Positions 54,741 through 63,235 of a DNA stretch of 64,000 nt are shown here, piece after piece. How positions within the stretch are numbered: the stretch's first letter is position 1; each line of letters begins with the position of its first letter. The notes beneath the pieces are model-generated. The model did no database searches. It worked only from the letters and a program-made list of their open reading frames with translations, and was not told the DNA's origin. This DNA comes from a bacterium (GTDB taxonomy: Bacteria > Cyanobacteriota > Vampirovibrionia > Gastranaerophilales > Gastranaerophilaceae): NCBI GenBank assembly GCA_017470815.1, contig JAFUXT010000020.1:21047-85046 (forward strand), written 5' to 3'. The translations under genes were made by a program, and so were the position numbers.

Positions 54741-54980
54741 ATGGGTATAGGCGCAGAAGATTACATCGACAGGATGTTAGTACAAAAGTATCAGGAAGAA
54801 AAAGTTGATAACCATGATAATACAGAATCAATGGTTGATCCTGAAAAAATGTTGGGTGCAATGAATGACTATGCATCAACATTAAAAAATATGGTTGAGT
54901 TAAGACAAAGACTGAATATTGCCTGCTATGCAATAAATGCACGAACAGCGAGATATCAGCGTTCGCTCGGTCAAAGATAA
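54741..54980 (+). CDS. Small hypothetical protein (79 aa)
   Basis: Starts MGIGAEDYIDRMLVQKYQEE with a strong AAGGGAGG ribosome site. It is helical and polar, with LKNMVELRQRLNIACYAINA in the second half. No signal peptide or membrane segment. No family recognised. It lies directly before maf. Confidence 0.75.
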   Translation: MGIGAEDYIDRMLVQKYQEEKVDNHDNTESMVDPEKMLGAMNDYASTLKNMVELRQRLNIACYAINARTARYQRSLGQR

Positions 54981-55042
54981 AAGTTTCCTCTCCTTAAATT
55001 TTTTGATACAATGAAGTTATTAAAGAATTTAAGGAGAAACAA

Positions 55043-55615
55043 ATGGGAAAAATCATCCTTGGCTCTTCATCTCCAAGAAGAGCAAGTATTTTGAAAACAA
55101 TGAAATTGGATTTTGACGTAATACCGTCTGAATATGATGAACCTCATACGCAGACGGTTTTCTCTTACGAATTTGTTGAAAGTCTTGCATATAATAAGGC
55201 GCTTGATGTTGCCCAAAAATTAAATGTAAAAGGAATTGATATTCCAGTTTTGGGTGCTGATACGATAGTTGTTCTTGATAATAAAATTTTAGGTAAACCA
55301 AAAGATTATCAGGACGCTTTTGTCACCTTAAAAATGCTTTCCGGAAAGACTCATTTTGTTGTAACTTCTGTTGCGGTTGTAAATTCAAAAACACTTGAAT
55401 ATAAAATTAAGTCTGACACGACTTATGTAACTTTTGAAAATTTGACAGAAAAACAGATAAAATTTTATCTTGATAATTTTAAACCTTTTGATAAAGCAGG
55501 CAGTTACGGAATACAGGAATTGCCTGACGGGTATGTAAAATCGGTTGACGGACAAATCGATAATGTTATCGGTTTGCCGTCAAAAATTGTGGAAGAACTT
55601 TTGGCACAAGCATAA
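55043..55615 (+). CDS. maf: Maf-like nucleoside triphosphate pyrophosphatase
   Basis: 190 aa. The N-terminal LGSSSPRRASIL loop, PVLGADTIVVLD and the KAGSYGIQE block are those of Maf. Hydrolyses non-canonical or modified NTPs (dTTP/UTP or m7GTP subgroups). An AAGGAGAAACAA ribosome site precedes the ATG. Its stop lies in the upstream arm region of its own terminator. Confidence 0.92.
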   Translation: MGKIILGSSSPRRASILKTMKLDFDVIPSEYDEPHTQTVFSYEFVESLAYNKALDVAQKLNVKGIDIPVLGADTIVVLDNKILGKPKDYQDAFVTLKMLSGKTHFVVTSVAVVNSKTLEYKIKSDTTYVTFENLTEKQIKFYLDNFKPFDKAGSYGIQELPDGYVKSVDGQIDNVIGLPSKIVEELLAQA

Positions 55616-55640
55616 ATTCACATGTGCCAAAGTTCTTTTT
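55593..55640 (+). terminator. Terminator overlapping the end of maf
   Basis: AAGAACTTTTGGCACA (55593-55608) in the last codons of maf pairs with TGTGCCAAAGTTCTT (55623-55637), with a 1-nt bulge, followed by T-run. It also serves the converging response regulator gene. Confidence 0.7.
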
Positions 55641-55660
55641 ATATGGTAAACGCAGAAAAA

Positions 55661-56332
55661 TCAGACCATCCCTTCTCTTACGGCTTTTACTGCCGCCTGA
55701 ACTCTATCATTTACACACATTTTTTGCAGAATTGAACAAACATGTGCTTTTGCGGTGTGAACGCTTACTATAAGTTCTTTTGCAATTTCTGTGTTACTTT
55801 TACCGTCAACAAGGTGCTTTAAAACTTCATGTTCTCGTTCTGTCAACGGAACTTTTATTTCCGATACACAGTTTTCTCCGACAATAGCGCTGTCATCAGT
55901 TTTTGGAATTGATTTTAGTGCAAGCCCTGCGACCATCGGGTCTATCCAGCAGACACCTTCATTAACATCTCTTATTACATTTGCGAGTTTTTCAGGATCA
56001 ATATCTTTAAGACAATATGCATTGGCTCCCGAACTCAATGCTCCGACAACCTCTTGCTGTCTGTCATGGGAAGTAAGGGCGATAATTTTCACATCCTTAT
56101 CAAATTCCCTTACTTTTAAAATTGCTTCTATTCCGTTCATTCCGGGCAAACCCAAATCCATAAGAATAACATCAGGTTTAGTTCTTTCAATTTGCTTTAA
56201 TCCCTGTATTGCATCTTCTGATTCGCCGACAACATCAATATCAGGATTTGAATTAAGAGCACATCTCAGCCCAACCCGTGTCAGTTTAAAATCCTCAACA
56301 ATAACTACTTTAATGCATTTTTCTTTAATCAT
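55661..56332 (-). CDS. NarL/FixJ-type response regulator
   Basis: 223 aa. The receiver domain (1-125) has the phospho-acceptor D59 in VILMDLGLPG and K109 region (AYCLKDID). A LuxR-type HTH follows at about 155-215 (LTEREHEVLKHLVDGKSNTE). The cognate histidine kinase is not in this window. It is transcribed away from the TonB-domain gene, and a long inverted repeat lies between them. Confidence 0.9.
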   Translation of the reverse strand: MIKEKCIKVVIVEDFKLTRVGLRCALNSNPDIDVVGESEDAIQGLKQIERTKPDVILMDLGLPGMNGIEAILKVREFDKDVKIIALTSHDRQQEVVGALSSGANAYCLKDIDPEKLANVIRDVNEGVCWIDPMVAGLALKSIPKTDDSAIVGENCVSEIKVPLTEREHEVLKHLVDGKSNTEIAKELIVSVHTAKAHVCSILQKMCVNDRVQAAVKAVREGMV

Positions 56333-56407
56333 TTTGTTTCTCTCCCTTTAAAAAAAATAATTAGTGTATCTTATACATTTAACGGATTATTTCTAATGTA
56401 TTACATC

Positions 56408-56453
56408 ACAATAATAAAACTATTACCCGACAGGATAATAGTTTTATTATTGT
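56408..56453. promoter_or_regulatory. 18-bp perfect inverted repeat in a divergent promoter region
   Basis: ACAATAATAAAACTATTA (56408-56425) and its exact reverse complement (56436-56453) flank a 10-nt spacer. It lies between divergent starts, so it is not a terminator of either gene. The right arm abuts TTATAAT-type -10 sequence (56464-56470) of the TonB gene. It could be an operator or a 5' RNA hairpin. Confidence 0.5.
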
Positions 56454-56490
56454 AAAAAATATGTTATAATTTGTCCGTTTGGAGGTTATA

Positions 56491-57426
56491 ATGAAGATAA
56501 ATAAATTAAACATAATATCAATAGTATCACTTCTTATTGCATTTGGAATATTAATTGTCCATTACGGCAGTAAAAAAACAATACCTTCCAAACCGACACC
56601 TCGAATTGAACAAAATATACTTGTAAAACCGCAAAATTTATCCGTAAAGCCTGAAGATACACAAAATTTTAGGGTTGATACAGCCAAAAATAGTGCCATA
56701 CAAATAACTGTTAAAATGAACACTCCGCTCCATGCAGCACCAAAGCCCCAACCTCTCACCCCAAGCAGAGCATTTTCAAAATACACTAACTATATAGAAT
56801 ATTGTGTGCGCAGAAATTGGCGTAAAGTTGAAAAAGATGTCAATAATGATTTTATAATGAATTTCAATTTGGGCAAAGACGGTAAAATAATTTCGTATGG
56901 TGTTTTGCGTTCATCAGGAAATCTTGATTTTGATAACAAAGCAATAAAAGCGGTTCTTGACAGTGTGCCGTTTGAACCTTTCTTGCCTAATATGGAAAAA
57001 GATATAATAGGTTATCAGATTCATTTCAGAGGAAATGATATGAATCTTGCTTCTTATGCTACCCCGCCGCAGTTGCCAAATCTTGTAAACTACAAGTTTA
57101 TAGGTAAAAATCCGATAAAAATTGAAGATGCAAAAGATGTCAGAACAATGAGTTCTTTCCCTGCCAATTTCTCGCGTATAAATGTTGCGTTGTTGGTTCA
57201 GCGGAATTGGAATCCGCCTTTAAAAGAGGATAGTTCGGTTCATATCAGGTATGAATTGAATGAAAAAGGTAATGTCATAAACGCACAGGTTGTAAGTTCA
57301 AACGGCTCTAAAGAAGCCGTTGAGGCGGCTTTAAATGCTATCTGGAGTATAAAAGGCGTAAAAGTACCGGTCAGGCATGTTACAGGATTAAATTATTGGT
57401 TTTATGTTGAACCATACAGATGGTAA
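56491..57426 (+). CDS. Membrane-anchored protein with two TonB-like C-terminal domains
   Basis: 311 aa from the ATG at 56491 (GGAGG seven nt upstream). One N-terminal membrane helix (about 5-24, IISIVSLLIAFGILIVHY) is followed by a Pro/Lys/Thr-rich linker (to about 95). Two TonB/TolA-C-like modules follow: about 98-180 (YIEYCVRRNWRKVEK, LRSSGNLDFDNKAIKAV) and about 230-310 (LVQRNWNPPLKED, VVSSNGSKEAVEAAL). Such proteins link inner and outer membrane. No ExbB or ExbD is adjacent. The tandem double module is less common. Confidence 0.8.
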   Translation: MKINKLNIISIVSLLIAFGILIVHYGSKKTIPSKPTPRIEQNILVKPQNLSVKPEDTQNFRVDTAKNSAIQITVKMNTPLHAAPKPQPLTPSRAFSKYTNYIEYCVRRNWRKVEKDVNNDFIMNFNLGKDGKIISYGVLRSSGNLDFDNKAIKAVLDSVPFEPFLPNMEKDIIGYQIHFRGNDMNLASYATPPQLPNLVNYKFIGKNPIKIEDAKDVRTMSSFPANFSRINVALLVQRNWNPPLKEDSSVHIRYELNEKGNVINAQVVSSNGSKEAVEAALNAIWSIKGVKVPVRHVTGLNYWFYVEPYRW

Positions 57427-57516
57427 ATAATTGTTCTAAAGTTGTCGCATTTACTTAAATTGGGACAAATTTTAATCAACTTATGTCTGACTTTTCATGC
57501 TAAAATGTTCTTAACA

Positions 57517-58869
57517 ATGAAAAAAATATTAAAAAGCATATATGGTTCATTCATAGATAATATATATTCAGAGGCGATAAAGTCTCCGGTTAGGATTTTA
57601 CCTGCTACATTTTTCTTTTTATGTATTTTGGGAGGAATTTTATTGTTTCTTCCGTTTTCAGGCTCAATGTCTTTTATTGATGCCTTATTTACTGCAGTCA
57701 GCGGTATTTGCGTAACAGGTTTATCTGTTAGTGATATAGCAACACAATTAACAACTTTTGGGCAATTTACTTTAATGCTTTTAATTCAAGTCGGCGGACT
57801 TGGGATTATGACTATATCTTCTGTTATATTTTTGCTGTTGGGTAAAAAAATGTCCGTTACCTATGAAAAAAATGCAAGAAGTATGTTTGATGCAGAAAGC
57901 AAGGAAGAAATAAAAGAATCTTTGTATTTAATTTTTAAATATACATTTTTACTTGAATTTACAGGTTTTTTAATTCTATTCTTAAGATTTTCATATCTTC
58001 AGCACGATTTTGTATTCGGATTTAAGCAAGGCATTTTTCTTGCAATATCAGCATTTTGTAATGCAGGTTATGCGTTGATAACAGACAATTTGATACCATA
58101 CAACAGCGATCCGTTTATTATTCTTACTGTTGCATTTCTTATTATTTTTGGCGGTATTGCCCCTGTTATGGCAGTGACTTTACCAAAATTTTTAAAGGGG
58201 GAAAAATTGTCTCCCGTTATTACAATAGTTTTTAATACAACAATAATATTGCTTATAGGGGGAACTTTACTATTTTTAATATCGGAAACAAACGGGGTTT
58301 TAAACGGAATGAGTTTTTCGGACAAATTATTAAATTCATTTTTCCATTCCGTAAGCGCAAGAACGGCAGGTTTCGGTTCAGTTGACTTGAGCAATATATC
58401 CTGCGGAAGTTATTTGACTTTAATATTTCTTATGATAGTCGGGGGTTCTCCCGGGGGTACGGCAGGAGGGATTAAAACCACGACTTTTGCGATATTGGTT
58501 ATCACCTGTATCAACATTTTTTCAGGAAGAAAAAATGTTGTGAGAAATAAAGAAATTCCGTATGAAACGATTTATAAAGCAATAGGTTTAATATTTGTTT
58601 ATTTATTAGTTTTAACAATTTCTATTATATTACTTGTTACAACTCAATCCGTTTCACATACAAAACTTGCATTTGAAGCGGTTTCCGCTATGGGAACTGT
58701 CGGGCTTTCAATGGGTGCAACACCTTTGCTTGATACATTCGGTAAAATAGTTATAATACTAACAATGTTTTTAGGCAGGGTTATGCCGGCAATGATTGTT
58801 TATTATTTAAATTCAAAAATTACAGAATTTGATGTAAGTTATCCAAAAGCAAAAATATCTTTAACATAG
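57517..58869 (+). CDS. Potassium uptake channel subunit, TrkH/KtrB family
   Basis: 450 aa from the ATG at 57517; the longer reading would begin with TTG, and no ribosome site fits. TGCTAAAAT lies 10 nt upstream, so the mRNA may be nearly leaderless. The four-repeat pore family is recognised by ALFTAVSGICVTGLSVSDI, FCNAGYALI, HSVSARTAGFGSVDLS and SAMGTVGLSMGAT, each with the Gly of the selectivity filter. About eight membrane helices. Works with the TrkA-like gene that follows by 12 nt to take up potassium. Confidence 0.9.
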   Translation: MKKILKSIYGSFIDNIYSEAIKSPVRILPATFFFLCILGGILLFLPFSGSMSFIDALFTAVSGICVTGLSVSDIATQLTTFGQFTLMLLIQVGGLGIMTISSVIFLLLGKKMSVTYEKNARSMFDAESKEEIKESLYLIFKYTFLLEFTGFLILFLRFSYLQHDFVFGFKQGIFLAISAFCNAGYALITDNLIPYNSDPFIILTVAFLIIFGGIAPVMAVTLPKFLKGEKLSPVITIVFNTTIILLIGGTLLFLISETNGVLNGMSFSDKLLNSFFHSVSARTAGFGSVDLSNISCGSYLTLIFLMIVGGSPGGTAGGIKTTTFAILVITCINIFSGRKNVVRNKEIPYETIYKAIGLIFVYLLVLTISIILLVTTQSVSHTKLAFEAVSAMGTVGLSMGATPLLDTFGKIVIILTMFLGRVMPAMIVYYLNSKITEFDVSYPKAKISLT

Positions 58870-58881
58870 GAGAAAATATTT

Positions 58882-59529
58882 ATGAAAGAGCAAATTTTAG
58901 TAATAGGTTTAGGGCAATTTGGAATGTCACTTGCCAGAACATTGGCAGAAAAAGGTTTTCAAGTAATTGCTGTTGATATTGACCAAAAATTGGTAAATGA
59001 GGCAGCAAACTTTGTAACCGATGCAATATGTTTAAATGCAATTGACGAAATGTCCCTATCAAAACTTTCTCCAAAAGACAGAGATTTGATTATTTGCTCA
59101 ATAGGTTCAAGAGAACCCTCTATTTTAACGGTTGCACTTTTGAAACAAATGGGATGCGAAAATATTATCGCAAGAGCCACTGAAACTGTTCACGCAAGAA
59201 TCTTGAAAGCAATCGGAGCAAAACAGGTTATTAATCCCGAACTTGAATACGGGAAAAAATTTGCAAACAAAATTTTGTTCAAAAATATTTTCTTTGATAA
59301 TACTTCCGATGAACTTGATTTGTTAGAAATTCCTGTTCAGCCTTTTATGAAAGATAAGACACTTATAGAACTTCAACTGCCTGATAAGTTCAAAGTTATC
59401 GTTGCAGGAATAATAAAAGATAATAAACTTATACGCCCAATGCCACAAGAAAAATTGCAAGAAGGCGACAGACTGCTTGTAACAGGAAATAGTGATGATA
59501 TAGAAAAAATGATAGAGGAGAATAAATAA
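58882..59529 (+). CDS. Potassium uptake regulator, TrkA/KtrA family
   Basis: 215 aa. RCK N-domain with Rossmann motif GLGQFGMSLA (near residue 8) and VDIDQKLVNEA, plus an RCK C-domain (about 135-215). Binds NAD(H), ATP/ADP or c-di-AMP and gates KtrB. It overlaps the next gene by 1 nt. AGGAGAAAATATTT precedes the ATG. Confidence 0.93.
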   Translation: MKEQILVIGLGQFGMSLARTLAEKGFQVIAVDIDQKLVNEAANFVTDAICLNAIDEMSLSKLSPKDRDLIICSIGSREPSILTVALLKQMGCENIIARATETVHARILKAIGAKQVINPELEYGKKFANKILFKNIFFDNTSDELDLLEIPVQPFMKDKTLIELQLPDKFKVIVAGIIKDNKLIRPMPQEKLQEGDRLLVTGNSDDIEKMIEENK

Positions 59530-60155
59530 TGAATTTTGCAAAGCGTATTTATTATTCCTTTATATTCATTTTAATTTTTTCTACTGTAATCACAATTGCA
59601 GGAATTAATGGCTTTCAGAGATTAGCACCATTTGTGAACACTCTTAACAGCAGTAACACCGAATCTCTATATTACGCAGAACAAATGTTATCAAGTATTT
59701 CTGTAAAAAAAGATTTAAAAACTTTTGAAAGTAATTTAAATAAAGCAAAAAATAATATAACAGAAAAAGGTGAAAAAGAAGCCGTTGATAAAATTGCAGA
59801 TAATTATTTGCCGGCATTTAAGGGAAATAAAAAAGTTGAAGAAGAAACAATTAATGAAATTACTGCCCTTTCAAAGATAAACAGATTAGCAATGGAGCAG
59901 GCAGGTTTGCGTGCAAAGAAAACCCAAACTGTCGGAATATGGATTATAATATTTCCGTCAATTTTTATATGGATTATAGGTTTTACACTTATGGCAAGAC
60001 TTAAAAGGACATTTATTAAGCCTATGCAAGAGTTGAATGATGTTATTTTTGATTATAATAACGGAAATCGTATGCGGAGATGTCCTTCTTACACAGTATC
60101 AAAAGATTTACAAAAACTGTATGATGGCATAAATCGTATTTTAGATGAAAAATAG
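59529..60155 (+). CDS. Orphan HAMP-domain membrane protein with a periplasmic helical domain
   Basis: 208 aa. Two membrane helices (about 8-28 and 138-158) enclose a 105-residue helical extracytoplasmic region like the 4-helix-bundle sensor of chemoreceptors. A HAMP-like segment follows (about 159-208, TFIKPMQELNDVIFDYNNGN). There is no kinase, cyclase or methyl-accepting domain after HAMP. It overlaps trkA by 1 nt, so it is probably co-regulated with potassium uptake. Possibly a sensor modulating the Ktr system. Confidence 0.7.
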   Translation: MNFAKRIYYSFIFILIFSTVITIAGINGFQRLAPFVNTLNSSNTESLYYAEQMLSSISVKKDLKTFESNLNKAKNNITEKGEKEAVDKIADNYLPAFKGNKKVEEETINEITALSKINRLAMEQAGLRAKKTQTVGIWIIIFPSIFIWIIGFTLMARLKRTFIKPMQELNDVIFDYNNGNRMRRCPSYTVSKDLQKLYDGINRILDEK

Positions 60156-60231
60156 TTTTTATATTTTCAGACTTGACTTCGCTCGGGTGACACGATAATT
60201 TGAAAAATACATCAGGATTATAGGATAAAAC

Positions 60232-61773
60232 TTATTTATTGAAACCAATAGGTCGTATAGATTTCCCATTCTGGTCCTTAAATTGTTTTATTGCATCCAG
60301 AAAATCTTCTTGCGTAATTACTGCATTTTCCATATCCGCCGGAGTGAAAGTTCCTTCTTCCATTTTTCTGTATATACCAATGCGATTCATCATATTTTCT
60401 CTTGCCATTTTTGAAACAAATTTGATATCACCGCCAACAGCCTTTAGTTCAAACAATTTGTCTGATAATTTATCCATATCAATATTTTCATCCAAAGTTT
60501 TGCCTGATGTGTGAATCTTCAAAATTTCTTTTATACCTTCTTTGTCCGGCGCATCAACTTTTATATGTTTACTAAATCTTTCAGAACGCTTAAGCGCAGA
60601 ATCTAATGTATCATATTTATTTGTTAAACCAAGAATAAATACATCGTCACCACTATTATACAAATCAGTCATTGATGTAAGAATTTGGTTAACAACCTTT
60701 GCACCATAAACATCTTTATCTCCACGTTCTTTACCAATAGCATCTATCTCATCTATTACACCTATTGAAGGTTGGCTTTCTTTTAATGATTGAAAGAAAG
60801 CACGAACATTTGCTTCAGATTCACCGACATATTTGTTCTCGAATTCTGTACCGCTCATATACATATAATTTATACCGGCTTCATTCGCTAAAGCCCTGCT
60901 AATTTCAGTTTTACCCGTCCCCGGAGGTCCGTAAAGAATAAAACCTCTTGTTACATCATCTGCGCTATATGCTGCAGGATATTTCACGGGATACAAAATA
61001 CCTTTTTTTAACTCATCAATAGCTTTTGATTGACCTCCAATTCTGGAAAAATCTATTCTTAAAGGTGTGCCTTTTGCCTGTTGAATTTCTTTTGATAAAG
61101 TTTCAAAATTCAATTTTTTAACGCTGCTTTCTATCTCCTTTGAATAATCATAGACATTTACAAAAAATTTTTCAAAGTTTGATAAATTAGTTTTAGGTTT
61201 ATCTTTAATATGAAAATGTTCCCCGAAATTTTTTGCCGAGTCCAAAAACTGTATCAAATTGCCATCATGCACAGAACTGCTGTAACCCGGTGCTAATGAA
61301 TAATGTGTATCATTTACCCTGATATAGAAAACATCATCATTAATGTTTAAAATATGCTTATCCCCATCCGTATGCCTGAAAAATGCATAATTATGCTTCA
61401 ATCTGGCATCAGGGAGATAAAATTCTCTTTTAATGGGTGAAGAAATTTTGTTCGCAAATTTACGAAGTGCCGTTTGTGCTTTATTGAAATCAGAACCGAC
61501 CAAAACAACATCTCCAAGTTTAATGTTTGACATAATATGCGCAACCCTGTCTCCGATAGGAATTTGCATTGCCATATCTATAGCGGCTTTTGAAAGACCA
61601 CTTGCACCTTTAAATGATGGTGAAGATATTTTTACAAGTTCCCTTCCATAATAAGCATCAGGAAAACTTACAACATTATTTTTATTTTCAGAAATTTGAG
61701 AGTTTTTTACTAATTTATTATTTTTAAAATTATTATTTGTGTAATTATATCTACTAATCGCCCTTATTTCCAT
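60232..61773 (-). CDS. AAA+ ATPase with N-terminal SFKG-type motif
   Basis: 513 aa. The AAA domain spans about 240-430: Walker A GPPGTGKT (282-289), Walker B GVIDEIDA (338-345), and R396 or R399 as a candidate Arg finger in SERF. The N-terminal half is unlike FtsH or CDC48: it opens MEIRAISRYNYTNNN, contains SPSFKG at 51-56, and has a beta-like stretch at about 120-170. No protease domain or membrane helix is visible. It may remodel an unknown substrate. It is a single gene with a good minus-strand promoter upstream. Confidence 0.85.
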   Translation of the reverse strand: MEIRAISRYNYTNNNFKNNKLVKNSQISENKNNVVSFPDAYYGRELVKISSPSFKGASGLSKAAIDMAMQIPIGDRVAHIMSNIKLGDVVLVGSDFNKAQTALRKFANKISSPIKREFYLPDARLKHNYAFFRHTDGDKHILNINDDVFYIRVNDTHYSLAPGYSSSVHDGNLIQFLDSAKNFGEHFHIKDKPKTNLSNFEKFFVNVYDYSKEIESSVKKLNFETLSKEIQQAKGTPLRIDFSRIGGQSKAIDELKKGILYPVKYPAAYSADDVTRGFILYGPPGTGKTEISRALANEAGINYMYMSGTEFENKYVGESEANVRAFFQSLKESQPSIGVIDEIDAIGKERGDKDVYGAKVVNQILTSMTDLYNSGDDVFILGLTNKYDTLDSALKRSERFSKHIKVDAPDKEGIKEILKIHTSGKTLDENIDMDKLSDKLFELKAVGGDIKFVSKMARENMMNRIGIYRKMEEGTFTPADMENAVITQEDFLDAIKQFKDQNGKSIRPIGFNK

Positions 61774-61813
61774 GTAAATATTTCCTCTCCCTAAAAAGTA
61801 CTACAATTATAGT

Positions 61814-61841
61814 AGTATCTCTAAATAAGAATATTTGTCAA
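61814..61841 (-). promoter_or_regulatory. Predicted promoter of the AAA+ gene
   Basis: On the minus strand TTGACA (61836-61841) is followed after 16 nt by GATACT (61814-61819). The start at 61773 is preceded by GGGAGAGGAAA. Confidence 0.45.
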
Positions 61842-61879
61842 TAGTACACTATTATATTTGTAACAAAATTTAAAAAGCG

Positions 61880-62060
61880 ATGAATAAAGATAAAATTGCA
61901 CAAAATATTGCTCATATTTTAGAAAAAAGAGAGCAGTTTTTTCCATTCATTTACGGCATTTACCCTTATTTGCGGTAGATGAAAAACAAAAAGAAGCGAT
62001 GAAAATAGCCAATAAACTAAAACCTTATTTACTTAAAATATACTTTTGCGCATTCAAGTG
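61880..62060 (+). pseudogene. Possible frameshifted gene remnant
   Basis: A plus-strand reading MNKDKIAQNIAHILEKREQF ends after 32 codons. A second frame continues with a plausible sequence HLPLFAVDEKQKEAMKIANK then LKPYLLK, which ends at about 62060. A run of six T at about 61934-61939 could be the frameshift site. The end overlaps the stop of the convergent amidohydrolase. It is short and no family is recognised, so this is weak. Confidence 0.25.
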
Positions 62061-63038
62061 AAATACCTTTTCTTTTTCTTCTTCGGTTAATTCTAAAGAA
62101 TCCATAAATTTCATCATATCAGACAAATTTTCATAAGGATAATCTGAACCAAAAATAATGCTGTCTATACCAAGCGCTTTTTTCGTGCATTCAAAAGCAA
62201 GTTTAGACATATTGCCGCTTGTTGTTACAACAACATTTTTATTTTTAAAGTAATATGAAACAGGATGTTTCATTTTTACTTCATCATCCCTAATCCATTC
62301 AAAACGATTATCAACTCTGTCCAATATAAATGGGAAATATTCACCCAAATGCCCAAGAATCATTCTTAAATTAGGGTATTTATCAAATGTCCCGTTTAAT
62401 ATGAGTCTTAATGATGTTTTCATAGCATCTAAGCCAAAACCAAGTCCCGGAGAAGAATATACGTAACCCATATCTTTCATATCTTTATCATCAGAAGCCT
62501 GCGGATGAACATAAAAAGCGCAACCCAATTCTTCCGCCTTTGCAAGCAAAGGAAGATATTTTTCTTCATATAAATGTTCATTCTTATAATTAGAATGTGT
62601 GTGCCAATATTTGAAACCAAGTTCTTTTACACAACGTTCAAGTTCTTTAATAGCCTCATCAACATAAGGCGTTGGTAAAACTGCGGCTCCAAGGAAACGA
62701 TCCGGATATTTTTTTATAATTTCAGCAACCGCATCATTAGATTTTTTTGCAAAATATACCGCTTCTTTTTCCGGTAATTCTTCTAATGCAGGGGAAGATG
62801 CCATAACGCCAACTTCAATGCCGTTTTTGTCCATAACGGCAATTCTTTCTGCTCCAAAATTCATTAATTCGTCAATAACCGGATATTCATTCGTTACCCC
62901 GTCAAAATGAGCAAAAACTTTATCTCTTACTTCTAAAACTTTACTTTCCGGATAATATCTCATTGCATTATCTCTTTTAGAAAGGTATTCCATTAATTCA
63001 GGTAAGTAATAGTGAAATTCGCAGTCGATTATTTTCAT
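62025..63038 (-). CDS. Amidohydrolase family protein (ACMSD/decarboxylase-type)
   Basis: 337 aa, TIM-barrel metal hydrolase of the amidohydrolase 2 group. Landmarks are IIDCEFHYYLPE at the start (E7 and H9, an ExH in place of HxH as in some ACMSD/resorcylate decarboxylase relatives), AFYVHPQ, MILGHLGEYFPF, and FGSDYPYENL with the C-terminal Asp. Probably a metal-dependent decarboxylase or hydrolase of an aromatic acid. The substrate is unknown. It is a single gene. Confidence 0.85.
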   Translation of the reverse strand: MKIIDCEFHYYLPELMEYLSKRDNAMRYYPESKVLEVRDKVFAHFDGVTNEYPVIDELMNFGAERIAVMDKNGIEVGVMASSPALEELPEKEAVYFAKKSNDAVAEIIKKYPDRFLGAAVLPTPYVDEAIKELERCVKELGFKYWHTHSNYKNEHLYEEKYLPLLAKAEELGCAFYVHPQASDDKDMKDMGYVYSSPGLGFGLDAMKTSLRLILNGTFDKYPNLRMILGHLGEYFPFILDRVDNRFEWIRDDEVKMKHPVSYYFKNKNVVVTTSGNMSKLAFECTKKALGIDSIIFGSDYPYENLSDMMKFMDSLELTEEEKEKVFHLNAQKYILSK

Positions 63039-63235
63039 AATATTCTCCCATATATAATAACCTACAGTATTATAATATAATATTATTGTCTGATTGTAAA
63101 ATAATTACAATTCTAAATGGATGTAAATTTTGACAAAAAACAAACTATCGATTATTATATTAAAATATTCAAAAGTATAATTAAAATAATACATGGACTT
63201 ATATACAAGCACTTTTAGAGGAAGCGGAGAGATAA

